A stretch of DNA of 64,000 bases from positions 1 to 64,000 of the forward strand of contig JAFUYA010000019.1 of assembly GCA_017477025.1 (NCBI GenBank), given 5' to 3'. This document shows, piece by piece, positions 1 through 8,720 of this stretch. A model generated the notes under the pieces. That model made no database searches, was not told where the DNA came from, and was given only the letters and a program-made list of their open reading frames with translations. The position numbers and the translations under genes were made by a program. How positions within the stretch are numbered: the stretch's first letter is position 1; each line of letters begins with the position of its first letter. Source of the DNA: Bacteroidales bacterium (GTDB taxonomy: Bacteria > Bacteroidota > Bacteroidia > Bacteroidales > P3).

Positions 1-428
1 AACCGAAGAAAGAAGAACCGAAGGTTGATGAAACAGCATTGTTCAGCAAAGGTAAAGTAAAAAAGAACGGTAGCGGTAACGGTAACGGCGGTGGAGACGG
101 TTATGCTAACGGAACAGGTAGCGGTGCAAGTGATAACGGTAACGGTGCAGGAGAAGGTGGAACATCATTTTCTTTGAGCGGTAGAGGAGCAAAAAGTCTT
201 TCTACCCCTAAAACGAATAAAACTGATGTGGGAAAAGTTGTTGTCGAAATAAAAGTCGATAAAGAGGGTAATGTGATTGAAGCACACGGCGGAGCAAAAG
301 GTACAACCATTATGGACAACAATATTTGGCGTATATGCGAACAAGCAGCAAGACGCTCAAAATTCTCCGCTAAAGAAGATGCTCCGGAAATTCAGAAAGG
401 TACAATTACATACAAATTCGTAAGATAG
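1..428 (+). CDS. Energy transducer TonB, C-terminal part (partial at left edge)
   Basis: The reading frame is open to the left edge (first whole codon at base 3), so only about the last 140 residues are visible. The edge holds a Pro/Lys/Glu stretch (PKKEEPKVDE), typical of the periplasm-spanning TonB linker, followed by a long Gly/Asn/Ser-rich segment. The end (from about VGKVVVEIKVDKEGNV to TYKFVR) has the pattern of a TonB C-terminal domain, which contacts the TonB box of outer-membrane receptors and passes on proton-motive force from ExbB/ExbD. A start codon inside the window (TTG at 39) would cut the linker and is not the real start. ExbB/ExbD genes would be expected just to the left. The low-complexity linker makes orthology hard to judge; the domain call is fairly safe. 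Confidence 0.8.
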   Translation, partial: PKKEEPKVDETALFSKGKVKKNGSGNGNGGGDGYANGTGSGASDNGNGAGEGGTSFSLSGRGAKSLSTPKTNKTDVGKVVVEIKVDKEGNVIEAHGGAKGTTIMDNNIWRICEQAARRSKFSAKEDAPEIQKGTITYKFVR

Positions 429-454
429 AATTCCTTTAATTAATAATTAATCCA

Positions 455-489
455 AGCGACAAAATCATCAAATTCTGTCGCTTTTTTTG
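455..489 (+). terminator. Rho-independent terminator after tonB
   Basis: A 7-bp stem (AGCGACA at 455-461 with TGTCGCT at 476-482) is followed by a run of seven T. It lies 27 bases after the tonB stop and separates that gene from the outer-membrane gene at 704. Confidence 0.75.
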
Positions 490-703
490 TTTTGTTATAA
501 AAAAACAAACACAGAAAACAAACTTTTGTAAGAAACAGTTTAAATACGACTTACAGCAATTATAAAACAATAGTCTTTTGCACTAAAATAATAGACAGAA
601 CTAAAAAATGCATAATTTTCATAACAAAAAAAAGTAAATTTACAAAAATATTGTAATTTCGCAATCAGTTGAATGACGTACAAAAAAGAATTTTATCAAC
701 GAC

Positions 704-2494
704 ATGAAAAGAAACATAAAGAACATAATTAGAAACACAGCATTAATGCTGACCGTAAGTAATTTCCAATTGCTTCTTATAACCGATGCAACAGCACAAA
801 AAGACACCGTTTATAACGAAAGCGTAATTGTCAATGTAGGCTTTAATCCTATTGTAACGGATGCTAATAAGATAACTGAAAATCCAAGTATCTTTGATAC
901 GTCTTTTTCACAAATTAATTTAACTTTTGACAAAATTGATAAAGGTTACCAAACACATTTGGATTTTGACACCATTAAAGCAGCTCAAGTGAAAGGTGAG
1001 CCTGTTGCAAAGTTATATAATTTCAATGTTAAGGGAGGTTTGGGAATGGCGTTAAGTAAAAAAATAGGTAACGGATTTACTCCTTTGATTCAGGCATCAT
1101 ATTCTTCTTTGCGTGACAGACATTTATTGTACGGAGCGGACATTTATTCCCGTAGCGTGATAGGGCAACAAAAAGATTACGGATATGCAGGCTACAGCAA
1201 TAATGATGTAAATGTTTGGGGTAAGAGAATTTTTGACAATGAGATTCTTTCAGGACGTGCATACTACAATTATAACCGTCATTACTTTTACGGAGATACT
1301 CTTTATCCGATTAACGATATTAAAAAGAAAGATTATCGCTCTGCGTGGCATAATGCGGGTATTGATTTAGCATATAAAAGAGGCTTGAGGGAAAATTCTT
1401 TTCATTTCAATTCACTTATTTCCGTTAATTACACAACAAGCAAACTAAAATCGCGAGAATTGGATTTGCATGCTATGCTTGACGGCTATAAAACGGTTCA
1501 TTTTTTCGGCAATACCGAACAAACACTGGGTATGACTTTTGATTACAGGCACGCTTTCAGAAAATACAAAGGCAATTTTTCAGCATACGATACTGTTGTC
1601 CCTATAGGTACGGACGCTGTGAGTGATTGGTGCTATAACGAATGGGATAATATGGATAAATTCTCACAAGGCAGAGCTTTATTCAATTTCTCTCCTTACT
1701 TCTTATTTGATTACAAGAAAATTCACATATTTACTTCCCTTGCCTTCATTCCGAAAATTAATGGATACAATAATTTTCAAATTCTACCGACTGCAACTTT
1801 GAGTTTTGAATTAATTCAAAATATTCTTTCTTTGTACGGAGGATTTAAATCCGAAGCTAAGTTGCCTGTATTATATGAAATAACGAAAGAAAATCCGTTT
1901 ATAACACCGTCGGTAAAGTTACAAGATGAAGCAAATGAAAACTTATTTGTAAAACTTATAACAACAATTTCTCCTAACGCACAATTGTCATTGGAAGGCG
2001 GTATGACGGAAATGAAAAATTATCATTTCTTCTATAATCTTCCTGTAACGGACAGAAATATTTATAATTTAATGAATATAGAATATGCGAACGCAAAACG
2101 TTATTACGCAACGTTGGAAACACACTTCAGTATATCCAACGCGTTCAACCTAAATTTGAATGCAACATACCAAAACGTAAAACGTAACGACGATGTAACG
2201 GCGTGGTATTGCCCTAAATTCTATGCAAGTATGAAAGCAACCTACAAATACGAAGATAAATTGTTTGTAACTCTTACTCCGACATTCAAAACAAAACAAA
2301 AAGCAAGATATATTCTGACCGAATACGAATTAAAACCGATGGTTGATGTCAATTTGGAGGCAGCATATCAATATAATGAGAATTGGTCGTTCTTTATTGA
2401 TTTGGAAAATTTAGCATTCCAAAAGTATCAGCGTTATTATGAATATCCTGTTTATTCATTTATCGGAATGTTAGGAGCAAGTTACAGATTTTAA
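704..2494 (+). CDS. Outer-membrane beta-barrel protein (TonB-receptor-like barrel)
   Basis: The 596-residue product has a basic start, a hydrophobic core and an Ala-x-Ala-type site near residue 31 (ATAQ), so it should be exported by Sec. The mature part is rich in alternating aromatic/polar strands (for example SGRAYYNYNRHYFYGDT, NVSATYQ-like repeats) and ends in Tyr-Arg-Phe, the usual C-terminal beta-signal for outer-membrane barrels. No plug domain or TonB box is evident, and the protein is shorter than normal TonB-dependent receptors (over 650 residues), so it may be a barrel-only relative. It follows a TonB gene but behind a terminator; a weak -7-like TAATTTCGC sits at 654-662. Substrate unknown. 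Confidence 0.6.
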   Translation: MKRNIKNIIRNTALMLTVSNFQLLLITDATAQKDTVYNESVIVNVGFNPIVTDANKITENPSIFDTSFSQINLTFDKIDKGYQTHLDFDTIKAAQVKGEPVAKLYNFNVKGGLGMALSKKIGNGFTPLIQASYSSLRDRHLLYGADIYSRSVIGQQKDYGYAGYSNNDVNVWGKRIFDNEILSGRAYYNYNRHYFYGDTLYPINDIKKKDYRSAWHNAGIDLAYKRGLRENSFHFNSLISVNYTTSKLKSRELDLHAMLDGYKTVHFFGNTEQTLGMTFDYRHAFRKYKGNFSAYDTVVPIGTDAVSDWCYNEWDNMDKFSQGRALFNFSPYFLFDYKKIHIFTSLAFIPKINGYNNFQILPTATLSFELIQNILSLYGGFKSEAKLPVLYEITKENPFITPSVKLQDEANENLFVKLITTISPNAQLSLEGGMTEMKNYHFFYNLPVTDRNIYNLMNIEYANAKRYYATLETHFSISNAFNLNLNATYQNVKRNDDVTAWYCPKFYASMKATYKYEDKLFVTLTPTFKTKQKARYILTEYELKPMVDVNLEAAYQYNENWSFFIDLENLAFQKYQRYYEYPVYSFIGMLGASYRF

Positions 2495-2511
2495 CCGTGA
2501 TGAGCAACATT

Positions 2512-2565
2512 ATAAAATAACAGAGTGCCGTATAGTTTTGTTGTTATAGCACTCTGTTATTTTAT
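2512..2565. terminator. Bidirectional terminator between convergent genes
   Basis: Perfect 17-bp inverted repeat (2512-2528 with 2549-2565), ATAAAATAACAGAGTGC and its complement, with a 20-base loop. The AT-rich outer arms supply T runs on both strands. It serves the barrel gene on + and the nuclease/helicase gene on -. Confidence 0.8.
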
Positions 2566-2587
2566 AGTGGCATATAATAATATGATA

Positions 2588-5140
2588 TTAATACATTGCT
2601 TTAAAATCTTGTGAAGATATTTCCGTATTGTAACCTCCTATATTGCTGTTTTCATATTTGTTGATACCGACATATTGCAAAGACGAATCTTCATAACGTT
2701 TGAATTTGAAGACTGCGTCATTCATCAAACTCTCATTGAATAAACCTATACTGACAAGTAAAGAAAAATCTTCCTTCGTCAGACCTGTAACCTTTGTAAA
2801 TAGATTGGGCTCCAATTTGTTGATAACATCTTGTAACGAATGCTCTCTGTAATCCGACAGATATATAAAAACAGGTATGCGAGTTGCAAATTTGATGAGT
2901 TTGTCTCTTATCTCCTTACGTTTAGAATTATACTCTTTTTCTTCTTCTGAGAGTTGTTTCTTATCTTTTCCATCTCCTTTACCGTCTTTTATTTTCTTTT
3001 TCAATCTTTTTATGGACTCCGATTTATTGATTATTGTCTCCAAATCATCTTTTAGAGGTAAGGCTCTAAAACCTTCTATTTTCATTACGGTATTTAGTGC
3101 GTTTTGGTCTTCCAATAAGCGTTTTAACATCATATTATCCACATTGACAAGCAAAGCACTTTGCCAACGTCTTGCCAGCAATGTGGAAGATGTGCCACTA
3201 AGGGCAATATCCAAAATCTCTGAGGCATTGACTCTTTTCATTGTGCTACCATCGTATGCCAAAACAGGTAAAAAAGAAATAAATTCAGCAACTTTTTTCT
3301 CAGGATTGCTTTCCTCAATATTGAGTTTGCCACTATAATCCACAATTTGATTCAATGCTCTGTTGGGAGCGAAATCAAAAATATAGCATTCCTTTTTTAT
3401 TATCTCCTCTTTATTAGGAGAATTGTCGTCTGGGTTAGTTATTGTCCAAGGACTTTGACAGCGGAAAGCAGTTTGAAAATATGTTTCGGCAGATGTGGTA
3501 TTGCGTAACATAAATACGGCAGTCCATGGACGTATAGTTACTCCTGTTGTCAATTTACCACAAGTCAGAGTAATAGTTTTTGTTTTCAAAGGATTATTAC
3601 CAAATGCCTTTTTGACAGGTTCCAATGCCGCAACACCCACTCCGGCATCCGTGCCAGCAGCAACTATAATGGTATAATCGTGATAAAACTTGTTTTGTTT
3701 TTCTTTCAACAAATTTGCCATAGCATAGCACGAGGCAACATTAGGCAAAAACCACAATGTATGGTTGAGATTATTTAGCAAAACAACATCAGAAAAAGGA
3801 AATTTAGGTTTCTTTGCTCCCATTTTCAAATCATCAAGAGTTGTTTCCAAATAAGAACCTCTTATCAGACTGAGCCATTTTTGCACTTCATCTTTGTACT
3901 TGAATTCAGCCTTATCTTTTTCGCCTTCCGCCTTAAAAAAGACGTTCAAATCAAATTCATTGTATTCGCCGCCATCTGCTATATTGCTTATATCATCAGG
4001 CAACTTGTAGGTCATCATCACTATTCTTGGCAAACATAAATAAGGATTTTTTTCGTTTGAACGACAACGTTGCCATTCCTCTTTGGCTCTTTGTTCATCA
4101 GAATAAGTCCAATTGAAAATTTGCTCCTCAATAAATTCACCCGTTTGTATAGCACGGAAAGGCGTTCCAGACAAATAAAGATAATGATTAGCAGTTATCG
4201 GAATATTTTCCTCAAAATCTTTTTCACTATCAAAATCCAAATCTTTTTCTTGCTGTTCTACCTTTTTTATTTCACTATCACTATCCGTATCATCTCCAAC
4301 AAAACTATCGTTATCAGTCAAAGCTTTGGCATTATCCCTCCATGCTCCGTAATGATACTCATCAAACACAATACAATCCCATTGCAATTCATGTACCCAC
4401 TTATTTCTTTGCTTTATCTTGCCGTCCATCTTGCCCAAATAATCTTGGAATGAACCAAAACACACAATAGGTTTTTCCTTATCTGCATGTTCGTAATTCA
4501 ATTCTGTATGGCGGGAAATAAACTGCCAACCCTCAAAATCAACATGCGAATTCAAATCCTCTTCCCATGAATTCTCCACCGCAGGTTTGAAAGTCAGAAT
4601 AAGCAATCTTTTCCATTTCATTTTCTCTGCTAACTTGTAAGCGGTAAAAGTCTTACCAAATCTCATCTTTGCATTCCAAAGAAAATGCGGTATGCGATTC
4701 TGTTCTTTTTTGTAGGAAAGAAAATATTGTGCAGTCTTATCTATTGCCGCTTGTTGTTCATCTCTAAGAGCAAAACTCTCACTTCTACCAAACAGATTAG
4801 GATTGCCTAAACGCAAAGACACAACAACCGAACGTACTGTCTGAACATCACAAGCAAACCACTCACCTTCGGGATTATATATTCCTTGTTTGCGTAAAAG
4901 TTTATGGACATCATGGTCGGTAAATGCTGTGCCATTGAAACGCATTGCCGACTCTTCCATAACTATTCGGTAAGGAGGTTTGCCTGGTCGCAAAGTGGGG
5001 TATTGTTGTTTGACTCTATCTTCCACACTTTGCACTGTGTAACCCACTTTTAGCAATCCCTTATACTGAGGATTGGTATCCTCATACGCATATATCTTAG
5101 GCATTGCCTCACTTCTCAAAGGAAACAAATTATTTTCCAT
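2588..5140 (-). CDS. GIY-YIG (T5orf172-type) nuclease fused to superfamily-2 helicase, putative restriction subunit
   Basis: 850 residues. Residues about 14-105 resemble the T5orf172 branch of GIY-YIG nucleases: YAYED near 17-21, GLLKVGYT at 28-35, Arg42, His79, and GEWFACD near 92-98. A DEAD/DEAH-type motor follows, with a Walker-A-like NAKMRFGKT at 156-164, a DEYH box at 260-263, an SGTPFRA motif III near 315 and a QTAFRCQSPW motif VI near 520-530. The C-terminal third has a Lys/Glu-rich helical segment. The gene is last in a minus-strand cluster after two N6-adenine methyltransferase genes, so it is probably the ATP-dependent cleavage subunit of an R-M system in which GIY-YIG replaces the usual PD-(D/E)XK nuclease. 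The ATG at 5140 is used. A repair or mobile-element helicase is an alternative. Confidence 0.75.
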   Translation of the reverse strand: MENNLFPLRSEAMPKIYAYEDTNPQYKGLLKVGYTVQSVEDRVKQQYPTLRPGKPPYRIVMEESAMRFNGTAFTDHDVHKLLRKQGIYNPEGEWFACDVQTVRSVVVSLRLGNPNLFGRSESFALRDEQQAAIDKTAQYFLSYKKEQNRIPHFLWNAKMRFGKTFTAYKLAEKMKWKRLLILTFKPAVENSWEEDLNSHVDFEGWQFISRHTELNYEHADKEKPIVCFGSFQDYLGKMDGKIKQRNKWVHELQWDCIVFDEYHYGAWRDNAKALTDNDSFVGDDTDSDSEIKKVEQQEKDLDFDSEKDFEENIPITANHYLYLSGTPFRAIQTGEFIEEQIFNWTYSDEQRAKEEWQRCRSNEKNPYLCLPRIVMMTYKLPDDISNIADGGEYNEFDLNVFFKAEGEKDKAEFKYKDEVQKWLSLIRGSYLETTLDDLKMGAKKPKFPFSDVVLLNNLNHTLWFLPNVASCYAMANLLKEKQNKFYHDYTIIVAAGTDAGVGVAALEPVKKAFGNNPLKTKTITLTCGKLTTGVTIRPWTAVFMLRNTTSAETYFQTAFRCQSPWTITNPDDNSPNKEEIIKKECYIFDFAPNRALNQIVDYSGKLNIEESNPEKKVAEFISFLPVLAYDGSTMKRVNASEILDIALSGTSSTLLARRWQSALLVNVDNMMLKRLLEDQNALNTVMKIEGFRALPLKDDLETIINKSESIKRLKKKIKDGKGDGKDKKQLSEEEKEYNSKRKEIRDKLIKFATRIPVFIYLSDYREHSLQDVINKLEPNLFTKVTGLTKEDFSLLVSIGLFNESLMNDAVFKFKRYEDSSLQYVGINKYENSNIGGYNTEISSQDFKAMY

Positions 5141-5245
5141 AATATATCTTTAATTAAAAGGTTCTATATTATCACTTCTTAATTAAAAGTATATCTATAT
5201 GGCAATATTTATGTAAAATCTTTTTTAATAGAAATTAGAGTGGCC

Positions 5246-5588
5246 TTATTTCTCTTTATTTAATAAATCTTCAACTTCTTGTTTTAGTTTTGGCAGATGC
5301 TTTATAATAATACCCCAGATAATAGCATTATCTACCTTGTCAATAGCCATGAATAACATAATTTCTTGTGTCTATTATTCTTCGCGAATTAGTTATTACT
5401 TTTCCCGTATTTAATTGTGAAAATTTGTTCACAGCATCTCCGATAATTTCTATTTGTCTTTCAACAGCCTTTTGCAACATATCATTTTTAAGATAATCTG
5501 CAAATACCCTTTTTTCACCCAAATACCTTTCAATACTTGTTATAGAGTTAAGAATATCAAATAAATATTTCTTAGCATTGTTATCCAT
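5246..5588 (-). pseudogene. hepT-like HEPN toxin (DUF86), frameshifted
   Basis: The open frame gives 82 residues ending at HGY, with the HEPN catalytic motif RNYVIH (Arg75 to His80) intact. A TGA at 5340-5342 stops it. Dropping one T at that point lets the minus-strand frame continue for about 32 more residues (HGYDKVDNAIIWGIII, then KHLPKLKQEVEDLLNKEK) to a TAA at 5246-5248, which restores the normal DUF86 C-terminus and a length of about 113 residues. The gene therefore carries a single-base insertion, real or from sequencing. It overlaps mntA by 8 bases. In this family HepT is an RNase toxin silenced by AMP transfer from MntA; loss of the last helices may have inactivated it here. Confidence 0.75.
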
Positions 5589-5886
5589 AGATATATTTCT
5601 TTGTTTTTTCTATCTCTTGTTTGAAATAGGGGTTAGATACTGTGTTTTCTGTTACCAAATCTATTTCTCTACCAAACAATTGTGAGAGTTTATCTTTTAA
5701 ATCAAAATAATTGTCTGCATAATCAAATAAATGAATATCATCATTAAAAGAAACAAGAAAATCTATATCGCTCTTGTCTGAGAATTTGTCTGTTAAAACA
5801 GAACCAAAAGCGTATAACTCTTTTACATTATACGTTTTGCAAAGATTTTCTATTCCCTTAATATTGTTAAGTAATATACTATCCAT
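5581..5886 (-). CDS. mntA: MNT-type nucleotidyltransferase antitoxin (MntA-like)
   Basis: 101 residues. It carries the minimal nucleotidyltransferase signature: Gly28-Ser29, then Asp40-x-Asp42 (GSVLTDKFSDKSDIDF), with a third acidic position in REIDLV near 74-78. In known MntA/HepT pairs the enzyme adds AMP units near the HEPN active site and neutralises the RNase. The stop overlaps the hepT start by 8 bases, the usual coupled order. A -7 element and a -33 TTG lie directly upstream (5909-5938), so the pair has its own promoter inside the R-M cluster. All expected catalytic residues are present. Confidence 0.85.
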   Translation of the reverse strand: MDSILLNNIKGIENLCKTYNVKELYAFGSVLTDKFSDKSDIDFLVSFNDDIHLFDYADNYFDLKDKLSQLFGREIDLVTENTVSNPYFKQEIEKTKKYIYG

Positions 5887-5908
5887 ATTTGATACTCACT
5901 TATTTTTT

Positions 5909-5938
5909 GCAAAGTTAAGATTTTTTTTTCTACTACAA
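5909..5938 (-). promoter_or_regulatory. Promoter of the mntA-hepT module
   Basis: On the minus strand TAACTTTGC (5909-5917) matches the Bacteroidetes -7 consensus TAnnTTTGC. A TTG lies 18 bases upstream (5936-5938). Predicted transcription start is about 15 bases before the mntA ATG. Confidence 0.65.
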
Positions 5939-5996
5939 TGATTTTACATTAAACTTTGCCATTTTGTATATACTTTCTTTATTTTGCTATTCTTTT

Positions 5997-7535
5997 TTAT
6001 TCCATTGGTTTTATCATACTTTCAATAAAATCAATTTCCTCTTGGTTCAAATCATATTTTTTGTATAATTCTTCGTCTGTCCAAGGTTTTTGAAAATCCT
6101 GCATCGGAACAAATTTAAAATTCGCTGTAGATAAATTCATCCCCGATAACGTTTGTAGAATTAAAAAACGAACAAATTTTGTTCTTAAATAATTGAAAAC
6201 ATTTAAAGTATATGTTTTGTCTTTACTAGGGCAGGCTATAAGATAAGATTGTGTACAAATTTGAAATGGTTTTAATATCTCCATCCTACTTAGTATTCTA
6301 AAAGAACCATCTTTATTGGGATTGCCAGCGTGTTCATGCGATAATTTTGAAAACATTGTCTTATACATAGACACACTTGCAAATAAATCTTTATTCTTAG
6401 TCATCTTTCTAACCGCATCTATAGATACATAAGACCAACCCCTACTACTAAGTATTTCGCAATCATTTTCATTTTGTCTGATAGAAGTTCCATTGAAATT
6501 AGATATAAATCCGTAAGGTGTTTGGGAACTACAACCGCCCTTATCTGCAAAAGTTTTCCCTTCTCTATTAATAACCTTATGAACAATTGATAAGGCCTTC
6601 GTTTGTCTAATAAATATATCAAATTCATTTAACTTTCTCATACATGTTTCTTTCATATTATTTGAAATAGTAGTAAAATTGCATAGTCCTTTATATGATT
6701 CATCTCTCATAAAGTAACAAATACCTCCGTTTATATCAACACTTTCAAAACAATCTCTAGAATTAGGGTAGTCTACAATTACTTTTATATGCTCGTCGTT
6801 TAACATCATATTCCTAAATTCATCTAACCCTACACCTCCTGTAAACCATCGTGCAGGTATTATCATGCAAAGATAACGTGATTTCAGTTTTAAAGCCTGT
6901 GATACAAATTTTTGGTATAATGGAATGGCACCTAATCCTTTTCCTGCCTCATTTACCTTTTGTTGATATGGGGGATTGCCGATAATAACATCAAATTTCA
7001 TATTCTTAAAAAACTTTTTAGGGTCGTAAGTATGGATAAATTGATAGGCATAATTCTCTTTGCCATCCTTATTTGCGTAGGTATCCTTATTTGCTCCGCA
7101 AAACTCACACTTACCATTAATAAAACTATGTTTAACTCTTTCGTAAATTATATTGCCTTGCTCATCGGCAAAACAAGTGGCAACACTTCTTTCGCTATTT
7201 GCCGTTTTGCAACAATAAACACTCCTTCTTGCCAGTAAAGATGTCAGTTCAGTTATCGCTATACCAAAAACTTGTTTTTGAAGTATGTGATTAATCCTTT
7301 CTTGAGTATCAGGAATCAAATCTTTCAGCCCTTCGTTCAAACGTTTGGTGATTTCCCTGAGAAAGACTCCCGATTTGGTGAAAGGGTCAAGGAATGTTGC
7401 CTTAGGATTGTGCCACAATTCTTCGGGTAACAAGTCCAACATCTGATTGACTACACTTGGCGGAGTAAAAACTTCATCATTGGACAAATTGGCAATACAA
7501 TTCAATATATCGGGATTATAATTCACTGCTTTCAT
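5997..7535 (-). CDS. N6-adenine DNA methyltransferase, large subunit (Eco57I-like)
   Basis: 512 residues. EVFTPPSVVNQMLD at about 21-34 and FLDPFTKSGVFLREI at 48-62 form the AdoMet-binding region, and Asn187-Pro-Pro-Tyr is the catalytic motif IV of gamma-class adenine methyltransferases. A Cys-rich insert (CEFCGANKD near 140-150) may bind metal. The second half, with no recognisable motifs, is the expected target-recognition region. The gene starts inside the end of the small methyltransferase gene (20-base overlap), so the two are translationally coupled and may form one enzyme. With the downstream GIY-YIG/helicase gene it looks like a complete R-M system. Recognition sequence cannot be inferred. 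Confidence 0.85.
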   Translation of the reverse strand: MKAVNYNPDILNCIANLSNDEVFTPPSVVNQMLDLLPEELWHNPKATFLDPFTKSGVFLREITKRLNEGLKDLIPDTQERINHILQKQVFGIAITELTSLLARRSVYCCKTANSERSVATCFADEQGNIIYERVKHSFINGKCEFCGANKDTYANKDGKENYAYQFIHTYDPKKFFKNMKFDVIIGNPPYQQKVNEAGKGLGAIPLYQKFVSQALKLKSRYLCMIIPARWFTGGVGLDEFRNMMLNDEHIKVIVDYPNSRDCFESVDINGGICYFMRDESYKGLCNFTTISNNMKETCMRKLNEFDIFIRQTKALSIVHKVINREGKTFADKGGCSSQTPYGFISNFNGTSIRQNENDCEILSSRGWSYVSIDAVRKMTKNKDLFASVSMYKTMFSKLSHEHAGNPNKDGSFRILSRMEILKPFQICTQSYLIACPSKDKTYTLNVFNYLRTKFVRFLILQTLSGMNLSTANFKFVPMQDFQKPWTDEELYKKYDLNQEEIDFIESMIKPME

Positions 7536-8157
7536 ACGCCTCCTTGATTTTTAAAAAGTGAGTAGAGGGAAAACGCTTTACCTCTTGAGCATCGGGGAAA
7601 AGACTATTTGGCTCTGTCGCAATCAAATCTCTCATCGTGTAATCAATTCTTTTTACCTTATTTGGCAAAGTAAAACTCCATTGTGCAAAATATATGTCCG
7701 TATTGTCAGATGTTTTCAAGTCTAAAGCGTTACCGCAGATAATATTTTTATCCAATAAATAACTTGCGGTAAGAATACACTGAGGTTTTGTCCGTTTTTT
7801 GTATAATGAAGTGTAGTTTTCTGTGAAAATGTCTAACAAACGATTGCGACATTCCTTGCAATTGTCTTCCAAAATATCAATACCATAAATTGAAGATAAG
7901 GCTTGAAGAGAATAAAACTCCCATTCTGACTGATGTTTGGCGTATTTATCGGTAACGACTTTTAGTTTTCTTTCAAGGATTTTAACTAAAAAATTGCCGT
8001 TACCACAGGCTGGCTCCAAAAAACACGAATCTATTCTTTGCGTTTCGTTTTTAACCAAATCCAACATGGCATTCACCTCTCTTTCGGCAGTAAATACTTC
8101 GCCATGATTGGTTACTCGCTCTCTGGATTTAATTTGTAGTTCTTTTTCTGTTAGCAT
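7516..8157 (-). CDS. N6 DNA methyltransferase-like small subunit
   Basis: 213 residues. The N-terminus NHGEVFTAEREVNAMLD and FLEPACGNGNFLVKIL (about 46-61) are AdoMet-binding signatures of the N6_Mtase/Eco57I group. No NPPY-type motif IV is seen, so it is probably not catalytic alone; it may be a cofactor-binding or DNA-binding partner, or a degenerate duplicate of the large subunit with which it overlaps by 20 bases. It is first in the operon and preceded by a long leader (8158 to about 8472) whose inverted repeat abuts this gene's ATG, suggesting translational control of the methyltransferases relative to the nuclease. Confidence 0.75.
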   Translation of the reverse strand: MLTEKELQIKSRERVTNHGEVFTAEREVNAMLDLVKNETQRIDSCFLEPACGNGNFLVKILERKLKVVTDKYAKHQSEWEFYSLQALSSIYGIDILEDNCKECRNRLLDIFTENYTSLYKKRTKPQCILTASYLLDKNIICGNALDLKTSDNTDIYFAQWSFTLPNKVKRIDYTMRDLIATEPNSLFPDAQEVKRFPSTHFLKIKEAYESSEL

Positions 8158-8472
8158 GGTGTTGGGGATTTTTGTTTATGCCTTACCCTTATTCATAAAG
8201 GCAAAAAGAAGGGTGTAAATTTTTCTTTTATTTTGCCTTATCGTTCCAAGGTATTCCCCAACACCACGCTGCGAATAAGTTTTAGAAACAATCCACACCC
8301 AAAGGTGAGAACCTTTTTCTCAAACTATCCTCGCAACTCTAATTTTGGGGAAACTTTAGGAACGAGAATAAGAGCCAAAAGCTCAAATTAATATTTCAAA
8401 TTATATATTTACTTTGTTTTATTTCATTGTGTTTTATTTGCTGTTGATAATTTATCACTATAATTCTTTTAT
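8158..8472 (-). promoter_or_regulatory. Long structured 5' leader of the methyltransferase operon
   Basis: The predicted start of the minus-strand transcript (about 8473) leaves a leader of about 315 bases with no gene. It holds a 12-bp perfect inverted repeat: TCCCCAACACCA at 8255-8266 and TGGTGTTGGGGA at 8157-8168. The start-proximal arm ends on the ATG itself. A 9-bp repeat (AAGGCAAAA 8198-8206 with TTTTGCCTT 8231-8239) is nested inside. Pairing in the RNA would hide the translation start. No known riboswitch was recognised. Confidence 0.45.
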
Positions 8473-8479
8473 CAAGTTT

Positions 8480-8511
8480 GCAAAAATATGGTAAAATTTC
8501 CAAACGGACAA
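8480..8511 (-). promoter_or_regulatory. Promoter of the methyltransferase operon
   Basis: Minus-strand TATTTTTGC (8480-8488) fits TAnnTTTGC, and a TTG lies 20 bases upstream (8509-8511), the normal spacing for Bacteroidetes promoters. Confidence 0.6.
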
Positions 8512-8705
8512 GTTTTTATAGAAAACACAAAAGTGATAATCCCGACTCATACTAATTAATACTTGATTTCAGAATAGTTTTAAGTATGTTTTTCTTAAAC
8601 GTTTAACGTTGATTATTCGGAATAAACGCCGTGTATCAAAGGAATATTTGTTTGTAAGTTTAAATATTTTATTTTAGTATTTCGTAACATATTACAAAAA
8701 AATTG

Positions 8706-8714
8706 TATCTTTGC
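8706..8714 (+). promoter_or_regulatory. -7 element of the mfd promoter
   Basis: TATCTTTGC matches TAnnTTTGC exactly and ends 6 bases before the ATG at 8721. This rules out the in-frame TTG at 8703 as a start and predicts a nearly leaderless mfd message. No convincing -33 TTG is seen. Confidence 0.6.
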
Positions 8715-8720
8715 ATCGGT

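Noticed and set aside
8703-8720. TTG start of mfd six codons upstream
   Set aside because: It overlaps the -7 element; ATG 8721 fits the promoter and known Mfd N-termini.
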